DNA from: Porphyra umbilicalis
Taxonomy: Eukaryota; Rhodophyta; Bangiophyceae; Bangiales; Bangiaceae
Length of the DNA: 64,000 nt
Direction of reading: 5' to 3'
Assembly: GCA_002049455.2 (NCBI GenBank)
Contig: KV918972.1
Location: 62,001 to 126,000, forward strand
Shown: one piece after another, positions 19,802 through 31,746 of the stretch
Layout: every line of letters begins with the position of its first letter
How positions within the stretch are numbered: the stretch's first letter is position 1
Notes under the pieces: model-generated
Databases searched by the model: none
Seen by the model: only the letters and a program-made list of their open reading frames with translations
Told to the model about the DNA's origin: nothing
Translations under genes and position numbers: made by a program

Positions 19802-22765
19802 TTATACCATTGCTGGTCCGCCGTCGGCGGCTGCCGATGCAGTCTGGGGAGAGCCCCCGTTGACGACCAAGTGACGTACCCGAGGCAACCACCGTTGGCA
19901 TGAAAAGGAAACCTTTTTCTCAATTGTAGCGACGTCAAGCACGCGGTAGAAATGCAACTCGGCCACAGCTTCGGGCACAGATTGTGCCGCGTTCGCATCC
20001 GTCTGCGTCGGAGGGGTTTGCAGCACGGCAATAGTGGCACCTGCATGCACTTTGAAGAGATGGCGGCTGCTCTTTGCGCTCTTCCAGAATCTCAATACCC
20101 TGCCAGCGGCGTATTGGATCCAAAAAGCGCTGACGTGCGAGCATTGCTGCACTCCTCGTGTCGACCACGCCTCAGTACGCCTGTCGGGAAACCAAGAGCC
20201 AAATCCGAGCTTATGCTGAAGCACAGCTTCCGTTTCCTGTCCGTTAGGGTCTGTCAGCCACTCCTGTGGAATGCCGTACTTTGCTGGAGCGGCAACAACC
20301 CTGGAAAGCATCTCAACATCCCGCCATCTCTGCATCGAGAAGCCAGCAGGATCATGGCTGTTGCTCCGCTCAATTTCTCTCTTGGAAACTTGATGGAACT
20401 TTTCGAACAGCAGCTCGCATATGGCCGGCCCAATTTGAACAAGTGGCAGGGTCCGATAGAGAAGCTCGAGGACTCTGTGCACGCTTGGCTTTTCCCAGTT
20501 GATCCCTTTACTTGTGAGGGAGGCGAGCTCGTTGAGCAGAGAACACCCCAACAGCTGTAGCGTGTGAACGGTTGGCTTGCAGCGGACGGCATGTTCCCCG
20601 TCGTTCCGAATTGTTGGGCGGAAGAACAACGCGTTTGTAAACGCACGTAGAGCTTTGAGCGCCGCAAGAACCGACACTGCCAACGCCGGTAGAACGGTTT
20701 GTGAGTGCATGTCATCCAGCACTGTCGGAGCAATAGTGAGAAGAACAGCGTAATCGGACATGGACAAGGTTGTGCCACCCATCTTCTCTGGCTCAAAGGC
20801 CTTGAGAACGGTATGTCGGGGTACATACCGGGAACACGCACGCATGTCTTTCACAAACTCATCCCTTTGAAGGACTGACAGCGCATTGTAAACCTGTTGA
20901 AGTAGCGGGCCGGCTAGATTGAAGAATAGCAGATGAGATGGCGCCACTATGACGTGCTCGTGGACGTCGAAAGAACCAGCCTCACGTGCCTCGGACAAAC
21001 CCATGAACTGGTCGCCAGGACCTTTCTGCATCCCGTTCAGCAAAAGCGCTGCTTTTATGGTTGCCTCAGAGCTCAGGCCAGCACCAATGACAGCGCGCTG
21101 CACAGCAACAGTACGTTCTTGGACGCGGGCATATCGAGCGTCTCTGACTTCAAAAACCGTCGTGCTGCTCATCGCGCGTTCCTTTCTTTCAGAAGTCGTC
21201 TTTAGACCGACAATATCGCAGCTAGTACAGTGCTCCACGCCGGTAGCGCCAATTGTATTGGATAGCTTAGCTGCCATTGGAGAGTCAAAGATGCCAGCGG
21301 CAGGATAGATGTGCACCAGTGCATTTTTCCCTGTACAAGCGTCATACACTGTAATCCCAGTTTTGGAGGCGTGGCATAGGTCCTTGACAACGGCGGATAT
21401 CAATGGCGCGCTAGCAGCGCCCGGCGGAAGATAAAACAACGGACGCACAGTTGAACTCTGAAATTCAAGTGATACAGATGTGTAGGCGCCATAGTGCCCC
21501 TCAACATCACCACGCCGACGCTTCATGGTGCCGTACTGGTCGCCATACCACGACACAAATATCTTGTACGGATCCTTCGGCACGAGCTCGGCGTCTTCCC
21601 TGACGACAGCTACGTCCACTTTCATGCTGGACACGGTAGATACAGCGTTCCATGCAATTGGAGCTCCCTCCTGGACACCCAGGACGCGCATCGCATGTAT
21701 GGTCCCGCACCTTGTGAATCACGCAGTGAAAGTCCCGTTTCTCGTCAAGCATAAGGATAGTAGCGCCGGTCGAGCCGAATGTTCGGTCAGCATAAACGTG
21801 GCAGTCAAGTCTCCGACACGCAGAGCATGACCGGAGGCATATTCTGATGGCGACAAAGACACTTGGCCGTCTGTGGCCATCCCCGTACTCTGTAGCTCGG
21901 CCTTGAGCCTCACCGACGCCGATGTGGCCATGGAGACAATGTTTCCGAGCGCATACAGCCTGCCGTCCAGTCTAATCTGACGTCGAAAGTTATAGCGCCC
22001 AGGATCGGTCGCCGCCACTGTCTGGAAGAACTCTGTTGGGCTGTCCACTGTCCCAAGCAATGCGTCACCCTCATCATGAAAAATGGCGGCTGTCAATGAG
22101 TCGGCAAAGTCTCGCCTCACATGTTCTGAAAAGGTCGTGTACGGCACGACAACGTCAGGAAGCGTCCTTGATGACTTTCCTTTGCCCGACGGGAACTGCC
22201 TGGATGTAACCTACTTTTTCACACGTGCAGCTGCGAGCAGGAGCTTTGCTCTCACTTGCTGCAGACGCCACCGGGATGGCCACTTCTCTGTTGCCGAGAA
22301 TGAGTTCTCTACGCTGCGCATGATGTCGTACTGTTTTGTTGACAACCGTGCACGCCCATACAAATAACCGTAACAGAGCAGCTCCCGACGAGAAGAAAAG
22401 CTGGCACTGTCCTCATCTGAAAGACTGGAGAACTCAGTGTCGGTCGTTGTCGCGGACGGACTACTTCCGCCTTTGTCCACGTCCACGTCGCCACCGCCAA
22501 GAGAAGGCACGGGAGGAACCATAACAGGAAGCACGTGAGGGGCACCATGTTCCGCCTCACCGTCACTCCCAGATCTCGAGCCATTCATCTCAGCGCTGCC
22601 ACGAGCGTGAGGCAACGAAGCGCATGAGGCTCCAGGGGCGCTCACATGAGCAGACGCCTGTCCCACAGAGTGACGAGGCACAGGCACAGGTTCATCACTC
22701 TCAAAAGAAAAGTAAGCGGACGCACGAGGTCCACGCTTCCGTCTCTTTGACCCATTCATGCCCAT
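19802..22765 (-). CDS. DDE-type transposase, CACTA/Plavaka (tnp2)-like, in three same-frame segments
   Basis: Three minus-strand segments in one frame (22,765-22,211; 22,147-21,719; 21,691-19,802) total ~980 codons. Segment 1 starts with a basic KRRKRG patch and Ser-rich linker and ends in a helical LSTKQYDIM...WPSRWRL block. Segment 2 continues through LPDVVVPYTTF. Segment 3 has IFVSWYGDQYGTMKRR, a DSPMAAKL..G..G..HCTSC block and a long helical C-terminal half. The aspartate-plus-CxxC arrangement recalls tnp2-type transposases of CACTA/Plavaka (CMC superfamily) elements, but assignment is tentative. The first interruption (TAG at 22,211) is removed by a possible 48-nt GTAGGT...CAAG intron that keeps frame (exon junction V-K-K-T-L-P-D). 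The second (TGA at 21,719) is unresolved. No terminal inverted repeats were found around the gene. Confidence 0.5.
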
Positions 22766-23086
22766 AGCTCCGATCGATAGACTTGCTCTCTTTGACAGTG
22801 CCAGTAACTGGACGGCGGACGGGCTCGACTCATGGGGCAGAAGGGGGTACAGGGAGCAGCCAACGGCCTGAGCACTGCAAGATGTTGCTTACAGCTGAAG
22901 TGAGGGATCTCTCGGACCCGTCTGATGCCAGGCACGTTTGGTACACCTATCCGCAGGACGTGCGCCTGAGCTGTCGAGCTGATCGTCTTCCGATGAGCCC
23001 ACCTGAATGGGTTCACGACCGCACTCCTAATAATAATTGCATGTCCAGCAGACAGGTTAAACGGACCGTCCCAGGGGCTGTCCGTC

Positions 23087-23107
23087 AAACGGTCCGACGG
23101 ACCGTTT
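23087..23107. repeat. Perfect 10-bp palindrome
   Basis: AAACGGTCCG and CGGACCGTTT are exact inverse complements separated by one A. A related half-site (aaacggaccgt) lies at ~23,059. This could be a protein-binding site or the remnant of a transposon end just outside the TIR element. Confidence 0.6.
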
Positions 23108-23171
23108 GCCGATTAGTTGCGGTTAGTTCTGAGGACCGTCTGAAAGAACTATCCGCTGGGCCATGTCATAA

Positions 23172-26100
23172 GGGCGGTTCCAACAGTACCGGTACGAACC
23201 AAGATATGCGCCACGTTGCAGAAACGTGTCTCATATGGCCCTACGTGTCCGGAAATGACGTTCCACCAACAGTACGAGGCTGTCCGGTCCGGAAACGCCC
23301 CTCCAGCCACTTAGATTTCCATGGTAAGTACATCTTGAATGAAGCGAATAAGAATCCCGATACCAACTCTGCGTCCGAAAAAACGGCCCTTTTTCCGGAC
23401 GTCTGGCGCCGCTTCGGATTGAGATTGGCCCAGTTCGGCCGTTTCGGCATCGAATGTGGGCCTCTGGCACTCTCGAACCCCTGAAAGGACGATCGCAGGG
23501 GTTGCCACGTGTGGTCCGGAATCAGGAGGAGCGGTGGCGGATGACGCGATGTCTCGCGAGCCGCAAGATTCTTGTGCGCTGGGCCCACACGATGCGCTGG
23601 CCTCTCTGATACTGGCCCAGCTCGCCAGAAGCAGGGGTTGCGGCTGGCGAGGTGGTCCGGGCGCCGACCATGTGGTCGGTTGACACAAAAAAGCAGGGTT
23701 CGTCGCTCCGACAGTGCGAGAGGTGGTGGATTTGATGGGTGGGCCCTCGTCGCGATGCCGACAAGGAGGTGGCCTGGAGCCGTCTGAAACGCCAGTGTGT
23801 GGGTGCAACAGTGGAAGAAAGCGTCAGAAAGTGGGGGGGTGGGGGATCGATTGGGGGGTCGGGCGGGAGGACTGGCGAGGTGCTGTCACCTCCCCCCGTT
23901 CCAGATCGGTCGGCTGGGCCGGTAGGGCGCCGTCGCCGGCGTCGCTGTCGGCGACGTCCTTTTTGTCGACGCTTCGTGATCGCCGTCTTCATGCCGCACG
24001 ATATCGAGAGTTGTATCACTACCTTTTTTGTCGGTGTGCACACCACGTGCATCTTCGACCTGTGCACGACTGACCGCTCTTAAGGACTCCCGCTTCGCGG
24101 TACGTATGGCAGGGTTCTCTCTCTGAAGCGAGGAAGCTTCGTATGGACGATTATTACCACTGATTGTGAGGTACTCGAAGAACGGGGAGACAGCTTCTAC
24201 AACTCTTTACGGCAGGGGCAGGTTGCTGATCAACTTTCCACGCTTTGAATGGATTGCACTGTTGCATTCTTACGGTTCCCTTTCCACACAGGTGCTTCTG
24301 CCAGCCTTGAGGAAGCGGTGGCGGCAGCACTTCGAAAGGAGCAGCCGCCGCGCCGCGGCCGCCTCATCGGCGTCGCGCCGCTGCCGCCATGGCATTTGTG
24401 CGCTCTTGCGTACCGGCAGAAGCCCGTAGGCCGGCGCGCGACGACGCGTCGCGGCACCCCCGTGGCGGCGAGAGGAGGCGGCCGCCGTGCGGCCGCCGTC
24501 CCACGCGCGTGGCACCCGGCAGCGGTATGAGATGGTGGGGTGTGGGTTGACGGGCGAGGCGTTGTGGGGCGTCACAGCCTCTTGGGCCGTAGTAGTCGAG
24601 GGCGGATGGGTGGGCGGGCGCGCAGCGGCACGCCCGTGTGCGGCCTAAGGTCGGCGCGCACGGCCTGTGAGCGGCGGCCACGGTGGGCCGCTTCTTGCGC
24701 CGTCGGCCGACAGAGCGCGGGCGTTGCGGGAAAGAACGTGCGTGGTCGGTGGGGGGGGACGCACTAAGGGGATGAAGCTGGTGGGGGGCCCTGCTCCGCG
24801 TGGCTAGAGACAAGAGCGCAGGCGGCGATGACATGAGGATGCGAGGGGGGGGTTCCTCTCGGGTCTAGTGCGTGTGTGTGCTCGACACCAGCATAGACGA
24901 GACACACTCGGAGGGGGGGGGTTGTGCTTTTTTGAGGTCATTCTTTCTCCGCCGTAGCGCTCTCCTGGTCGCAGTTTTTCGAATGGCATTTTCCTAGGCT
25001 GTTCGTTGCCCATGTTCCTTCTGTGAGAAGAGGTCGTTGTCTTGATGCTGGGCTTGGCCGGGCTATTCCCAGCCAAGCCCCTCTCCTTGTAAAACCCAGC
25101 GGTACGCCCCATCCCGGGCGCGCCCCGCTGTCTGGCATCCGTCCAATCACGGACAACACCACCGGCGGTCGTCCTCGCGCGCGTCCTCGCGCTCGGCCTC
25201 GCGCTCGGCCTTGCGCTCGGCCTCACGCCCGTCCTCGCGCCCGGCCGCGCGCCCGCCTGACGGCGGACACGGTCGGCCGGTACAGTGAAAGCCACCTCTC
25301 GCACATTTCCTTTAAAGTCCCCGTGGGTTTTGGTTGCCCCTCTCGTCGCTCTCCTCGCCCGCTTCAGCGCGGTGGCCGACAGCGGCACTTCGCGTGCTTC
25401 GAGATTGTGCAGCGTTGTGGCCAGAGCGCTTAACCAGCTACTTGCAGCTCGCTCATATCCACTCCTCAACTGAACCCTGATGACCTCCCACAGGGCTCTG
25501 TCGCTTGAGACCCCTACTCCGTGACATCAGACCTCACTGCCGTTCTTTGCGGGCCGCATTGGCTGCCCTCGAGATTCCAAAAAAACGTGCCTGCAACGGT
25601 GCCAGCACAGCGCGGCGGGGGTCGCGGAGGTACCTCCGCTGCGCCTGGGGCGGTCACGGGGGCGTTGCCGGTGGGCGGGAGTCCGCCGCGGCCGCGTTTG
25701 TAGGTGAGGTTACGGCCGCGGTCGCACGCCGCGGCCGCGTTTGCTGCTGGGAGTACTGCCACGGTCACCATTAAGGCGACGACAGGGACTGGGCCGGTGG
25801 CCGCGACCGCACACCTGTAGAGGCGAATGTGTGCGCCAGACGTCCCGTCCACCACCAGGAATGCGCTCCCGGCCTCTCGTCTGTGCAGACGGTGGCCGCC
25901 ACAAACACCACACCGCGTGGTGGCGTCGCAGCCGCCAGTGTGACCCTCAGACCCCCAAAGAGTCCGCCCAGGACGCTGGATGCTCGCTGCACCACACCAT
26001 GCCACCGAGGCCAACATCGAATCCATCCTGTGGCCAGGACAGGCTCGCATCTCGACCGCGCTCAGCCATCCACGGACCAGTCACTGATCCGGGCCTCTAC

Positions 26101-26647
26101 GTAAGGGCCCGCCAGCGACGAGAAAACTGCGCTGCGGCGGAGCTCACCTCAAGAAAGCGTCGGCCTCAACTTCGAGGCCCAAGTGACACGCCGCACACAA
26201 TATTCTGGCTCTGTGGAGCTGTCGTGGCACTCCGATTGGGGCCGACTGAGACCAGATTTCGGGCCAGACAGCTGTATTGCGGCTGAAATGGGCATTCGAA
26301 TAGGCTACGTGTCACATTTCGAAAAATGATCGACAACGATCGTAGCGACAATCGCACCCCAACCCGTTGCTCGCCCACTTTTGCGTCAGGGTAGCCCACG
26401 ATGACGTGTACTCCTGCGCTACTCTTGAAGCTGGCGCTTTCACACCAGATCAGGTCACGCCGGAGACTGTCCGGATCCTGTCCGCATATATCTTCAACAG
26501 TAGCCCACTGTAGCCCCCCCTCGGGCGTAAGTCCACGCTCGTTTCAGCGGCGCTATCGGGACGCCACCCGGACCCAATCAGCGGCCGCCACGCGCAAGCC
26601 AATTGGGAATATTTTAAGGGTTCGTACCGCTGTTGTTGGAACCGCCC
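23172..26647. mobile_element. Non-autonomous TIR transposon, PIF/Harbinger-like, 3.48 kb
   Basis: Both ends carry a 29-bp terminal inverted repeat: 23,172-23,200 and 26,619-26,647. The outer 14 bases (GGGCGGTTCCAACA) and inner 11 bases (CGGTACGAACC) are identical, with a variable 4-base core (GTAC versus ACAG), so at least 25 of 29 positions match. TAA occurs immediately outside both ends (23,169-23,171 and 26,648-26,650). A 3-bp TAA/TTA duplication with GG-starting TIRs is the hallmark of PIF/Harbinger elements. The interior has only short ORFs without a DDE nuclease or Myb-like protein that I can recognise, so it was probably mobilised in trans. Confidence 0.75.
25165..25258. repeat. 12-bp tandem repeat ctcgcgctcggc inside the TIR element
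   Basis: About seven imperfect copies of a 12-bp unit (variants cgcgcgtcct, ctcgcgctcggc, cttgcgctcggc, ctcacgcccgtc). It lies near the middle of the 3.48-kb element. Confidence 0.75.
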
Positions 26648-26650
26648 TAA

Positions 26651-29330
26651 GTGTCTGAGAATCAGCAAGAGTCGATCCATCCTGTTAATTCCCGATGACC
26701 ATCGTGTTGATGGTCCCGTACGCAACTGGGGACAGTCTGAATGTCTGTTCAAACATCTCCTGTCAACAATCCTGGAACCGATGTAAGACAATCTGGCGAA
26801 CGGTCCTTCAGAAAATTCGATTTCGGGGTCAGAATTATTTGAGGAAGCAGCTCCGTCACGGTGTGTAGCGCTTGGCATCGGCCAAAATTGGGCCAACAGC
26901 AATACTCTTTACCGACGTCTACCTTCGGCCGGTGGGATTCGAGCGCTGCGCTGAGTAGTGCACTCGAATGCACGAGGTATGTGAACATGGGACAAATGCG
27001 AGAAACGGTGCTGTGACCTCGTGCGGCTCGCCCAGTGTGCCGGAAGGCCTGAAAACGAAGCGTCTGAGCCGTATCTTTCCGACATAGGTGTGCCGTTGAA
27101 GGGCTTCCTACAGAAGAATGCGTACCATTTCTTGCAGCAAAAAGGTTTGGGGGGTCTCTATCCTTCGTGTGAAGACGGCTTGTCATTTGCGGACGTAGCG
27201 GCGGAGTCTGGTCTCTCCAAAAAAAGCGCGGTTCTCAGAGGACTAATAGAGTGAGACAGACTGTAGGCGGTGTTGCGTGGCAGGAGGTTCGGCAGGCTGT
27301 AGGGAGCACGGGCAATCCCGCCCGCAACTCCCCACCGCCGCTACAAAGTGCCGAGGCCGCGTGGGGAGCACCGTGTAGCTGCCTCCTGCGCCCCAATGGT
27401 GCTCGCCACCATGTGTGCGGTCCTTATGATGGACTCTCAACAGTCTCCGCGCCGCCCGTGGACATGACTCTGGAGCAAGCGTGCAGCTGAAGCAGCGGGT
27501 CAAGCTGTTTCTCCCACATCGCACTTCAATACGTCACGTCGACTTGAAAACATTCCTGATTCCAAACCGCCGGGCTCAACAGAGGGCTTCCGCCAGTTGG
27601 TACCCAGCTCGCTGCCTGGGCAAAGGCTGCTGTTGGCAACAATGACAGCCATACTGTTTGCTGTCCGGACGAAGGTGTGGTTCTTCGCGTGTCACTGCTC
27701 TCGCTGCAAAGAACGTACACCCTTCCAGTACCCTTCCAGTACTAAGGTAGGACAGCCGTTGAACTGTCAGGGCCTGACTCGCTGCTGGTGTGGTCCACTC
27801 TTGCCATCATGGCCAGCTCATCATGATGCGGACCTGGTGCGTACTCAAGCGACGCTGCAAGGCTGTTGTGGCCCCCACGACAGTTGCTAACCGCAGAGAG
27901 AAGGACACATCGGGGGACCCTGCTAGTTTTTCTCGCCTTCTTCTCTGCCACGGGCCGTATGCGCGCACCACGGGTGAGACAGGCCCTCACCGGCTGCTAC
28001 GCAGCGGGCGCGGGGGATCGGTTCCAAAATCTCAACGTCACCGCCATCCTTCCGCGGTCGCCGCGCTCGCGCACCACGACGCAAGTCCACGCCAAGACAC
28101 CATGGCCCCGCGGCTGCCACGGCGTTGGGTCGCTGGACTGTGGCTGATCGCGCAAGAGCTCCGGTACGCACGTGCCGCCCCACGGAACCAGTCCGGACGG
28201 CTCGGCGGCAATGAGTGTCAGCACGCTTTCGTCCATTCAAGGTGAGTACGGATCCAAGTCTCCATTGGTTCACGCCAAATCATTGGCCAGACGACTGGGA
28301 ACTATCGGGGAAACACGTGCGAGCTCTTGCAGGCACCTCCTGTCAATGCACCGCGGTGCGATCGCGCTACCGTCCAGCGCGGCTGTGCGCGCGAGCACCT
28401 CGTTGGTAGCCGCAGCTTGCGTGATGCACGCCCGTCGGCCTGCGCCAGAGGCGGGCCAGGCATCCAGCGGCAACCTCTCGGGGGATCTTTGGGTGCTGGC
28501 GAGACAGAGGCGTGTGGGAGGCCAAGATTCCGTACGCGGCCGGCCCGCACTGCCGGCCGCACGGCCGACGGCCGAAGGCGCGCGTCGGCGGCATGCCGAG
28601 ATCCGTTTCGCGCCAGGCAGATGCGCGTTAACGCGACGCGAGCATGAGTCATGCGAGCGCCCCCCCCCACGGCGCCTCGTCACCTCCCACAACGGGCAAG
28701 CACACCATGTCCCCTCGGTAGCCGCCAGCCGGCTCTTGTGCATGGAAAGCCACCGACTCCCCCTCGGTCGTGGGCGGGGCGGGGGGCGACCTCGCCCAAC
28801 GCCTGCAGCCGCACTGCTGGTCGGGACAGTTGGCACACCGCTGCCACCGCGGCCGCGGGGCGCGGCGGGGAGGGATAAAATCCTCCACCGCCCCAGGCTC
28901 TGCGGCTCGGCGGCGGCCACATCCGTCTCGACGGGCGCCCGCCCGCGCACGGGGCCCCTCTGGTTGATGGCAGCGTTCCAGCGGGCCTTGCGCGACCGCG
29001 GGGCTCCGCCGCAGGCGCCGTCTGCAGCAGGGTTGCGAGATTCAACCAAATATCTGACGAGACGTTGCCTTCAACATAAATTGAAGTAAACTTTCAAACT
29101 GAACTATGGGTAATACTTACCACAACAAGTAACTACTTGAATAAGAAAAGTCCTGCTGGAAGGGGGTGTATGGCCGGTCAAGATGAGATTGTCTGTACAA
29201 CCGGGCACCGCGACTGAACAAGTCTGTGTTAAGTTCAACCTCTGTGCTTCTGGAAGTATTACCTTCAACGTAAACATTTTATTGAATTTGGTTCGGATAC
29301 AGGTAAGGGTGGACACTCTGGTCTGCAGGC
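26651..29330. other. Long stretch without a supported gene
   Basis: ORFs on both strands are short or, near 28.2-29.1 kb, long only because GC rises; none has a recognisable domain. A plus-strand 77-codon ORF (27,021-27,254; SFADVAAESGLSKKSAVL near its end) has natural-looking helical composition but no family. At 27,720-27,745 there is a 12-bp tandem duplication (cccttccagtac). A pair of similar words, ccttcaacataaa (~29,068) and ccttcaacgtaaa (~29,263), sits in the AT-rich strip just before the GC-rich compartment. Confidence 0.4.
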
Positions 29331-29810
29331 GCGACGCGCGGGGGTTGGCGCCCAGCGGGGCGGGCGGGCGGGGTCCCCCCCACGGGGGTAATGGCACCGG
29401 GGGGGCCGACGCCACGCCGCCGCGATCCGCGTGCCGCGCCTGCTCGTTTGCACGCAGGGGCAGCCGCGCGGGTCACGGAGCGGCGCCGCCGCCGCGCCTC
29501 GACGGCCCCACGTGACCGCCGCGCCCGCGGCGGGGGCGCGAGGCCGCGGGGCGGGCCGCCCACCGTGGGCCCCCGACCGCGCCCCCCCCGGCGGCCACCA
29601 CGTGCCGTTGGGGGGGGGTGGCAACACGGGGGGGTCGGGGGCAGACACCCCCCCCCCCCACCCCCCCACCCGTTGGCCGTCGCGTCGACGGGCGCGGGGG
29701 AGGGCGCGGCGGCGGCGCCGCTGCCACGCGACCCGCGCGGGCGCGCCGCCCACCCGCCCCCCCTGCGCGCCGCCCCGCCCGCCGCCGCCGCGGGGGCGCG
29801 CCGCCCCGCC

Positions 29811-29846
<36 letters not shown>

Positions 29847-30169
29847 GCCGACCCCCCCCGGCTGCACGCAGCAGCGACGGCGACGCACGCGCGGGCGTGC
29901 GGGGCCCGACGAGTGGCGCCGACGCGGCGCCGCCCGCGCGCGCGCCCGCACGGGCGCGCCGCGCGCACGGCGCCGCCGCCGCCAGCGACGGGGCGGCGAC
30001 GCGCGTCCCCTCCCCCCGCCGGGCGCCGACGCGCGCGCCCCGGGTCGGCCTACATCAAACCCGGCGGCGCGGCAGACGGGGGCAGAGTCGACTCTCCGGC
30101 GCCTCGGGCGCGCGCCGCCACCCCCCCCCCCGCGCGCCGCCGCCGCGTCTGCTCGGCGCCCCCGCCGCC

Positions 30170-30244
30170 ATGGCGGGTGCGGGGGCGCTGTCGACCCCCC
30201 GCGTGCGTGTGCGGGTCGCCCTGCCGGCGGGTGGGGGCGGCGAC

Positions 30245-30277
<33 letters not shown>

Positions 30278-30734
30278 CCGACCGTGCCGGGCCACCCGTC
30301 GGTGGCACCGGCGCAAGAGGTGACGGCGGCCGCGTCGGCGGCGGCAGCGACGGCGGCAGCGACGGCAGCGACGGCAGTGGCGGCGGTGGCGGCAGCGGCC
30401 GTGGCGGTGCCGCTGCTGACGCGCCCGCCGCCGACGCGGACGCGGCCGCCGCGGACGCTGGGCCGGCCGGCGACGCGTCGCGCGGGCGGCGGCGCACCCG
30501 CGCGACCGCCGCCGCGCGTCGGCAAGCGCCGGCCCGGCGGGTGCGTCGGCGGCGGCGACGGGGGCGCCCCCCCCCGCCCCCCGCAAGGTCCCCCGCGTGG
30601 CGGCGGCGGCGGCGCCGACCGCCGCTGCCGCCGCCGCCCCCACCGCCGCCGTCACGCGCCTGCCGCCGTCCCCCCGCAGCGCCGCTGCGGGTGTGGCGAC
30701 CCCCCCCCCCCGGCGCGCTGGTGGGTGGACGCCG

Positions 30735-30767
<33 letters not shown>

Positions 30768-31746
30768 AAATCCCACACCAAAAAGTGCCGCGACAAGGTC
30801 AACGCCGCCTTTGCGGCGCTGCTGGACGCGGTCCCCCCCCCCCCCCCCGGCACGAGCCGTCGCCACAAGGCCGACATCCTCGACTATGTGGTCGGGCTGC
30901 TCCGCGACCTCGCCGCCGACACGGACCGCCTCGAGGCGCGCCTCGCGCTCGCCTCCCCGGGCCGCCTCGTGGCGTGGGCGCGCCGCGTCGCGGCGGGCGC
31001 GGGGGGGGAGCTCCCCGCGGCGCTGGGGGGATTGACCCCGGCGCTCACAGTTAAGGGGCCGTGGGCGCTCGCCGAGTGGTGGGTGCCGTCGACGGGCGGG
31101 GGGGGGGGGGGGGGGGGGCGACCGTGTTGCGCCTCGCCGCGTCCGTCGCGGCAGTGACCAAGGATGAGGTGGTGGCCGCAGACGTGGCCGCCTTTGCCGC
31201 CGCCTCGAGCGCCGCCGCCGCGCGCCCGCCGCCGCCGTCGCCCGACGCCCGACGCGGAGGCGGATGGGGCGACGACGGCGACGGCGACGGTGACGGCGAC
31301 GGTGGCGGCGGCGGCGGCGGCGGCAACAGACCGGGGGGCGCCCCCCCCCCCCCGCCCCCTTTTCCGCCGGGGGCGCCATCACCCCCCCCGACGACCTCGT
31401 CGGCCGCGTCTACACCACCCGCCGCCCCGAGTGGATGGGCGGCCTCGCCGCCGGCGCGGACGCGGCGACCTTTCGCCGCGCGCGCGCGGCGCGCACGCAC
31501 GGCGTCGACGTGGCCGTCGGCGTGCCGCTCGTCGTTGGCGGCGTCGTCGTCGGCGTCCTCGTCCTCCTCGACACGGAGGCGCGGCGGTACGAGCCAGCGC
31601 TCGCGGCGCTCGCGGGGGACGTGGGGGCGCTCGTGGCGGCGCTGTGGTTGGGCGGCAGGGGGGGGGGGGGGGGGGGGGTGCCGCCGGCCCTCATTGGGGG
31701 GTTGGCCGACGCCGCGGTCGCGTCGGCCGCCGCGCTGCTGGCGTGA
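30170..31746 (+). CDS. bHLH transcription factor with C-terminal GAF-like module (frameshifted at homopolymers)
   Basis: The bHLH domain is clear in one frame from ~30,768 to ~30,950: a basic segment (SHTKKCRDKVNAAF), helix 1 (ALLDAVPP), a short loop and helix 2 (KADILDYVVGLLRDLAAD). After a G-run at ~31,101 the product continues in a second frame (VLRLAASVAAVTKDE). After a C-run at ~31,340 it continues in a third (LVGRVYTTRRPEWM ... VDVAVGVPLVVGGVVVGVLVL), ending at TGA 31,744. That last part resembles the GAF-like or MYC_N-like module of plant bHLH factors (LVGRV, W, VGVPL...GVL). A 31-base C run (30,735-30,765) encodes a polyproline tract just before the basic region. The N-terminus is low complexity; ATG 30,170 in a gccgccATGG context is only a candidate start. 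Nuclear DNA-binding regulator; target unknown. Confidence 0.72.

Noticed and set aside
28172-29089. 305-codon plus-strand ORF
   Set aside because: Composition follows local GC, equally long ORFs overlap on the minus strand, and no motif or splice structure supports it.
29265-31382. 705-codon minus-strand ORF opposite the bHLH gene
   Set aside because: Arg/Pro/Ala/Gly-only composition, typical of a GC-rich antisense shadow. The conserved bHLH and GAF-like motifs are on the plus strand.
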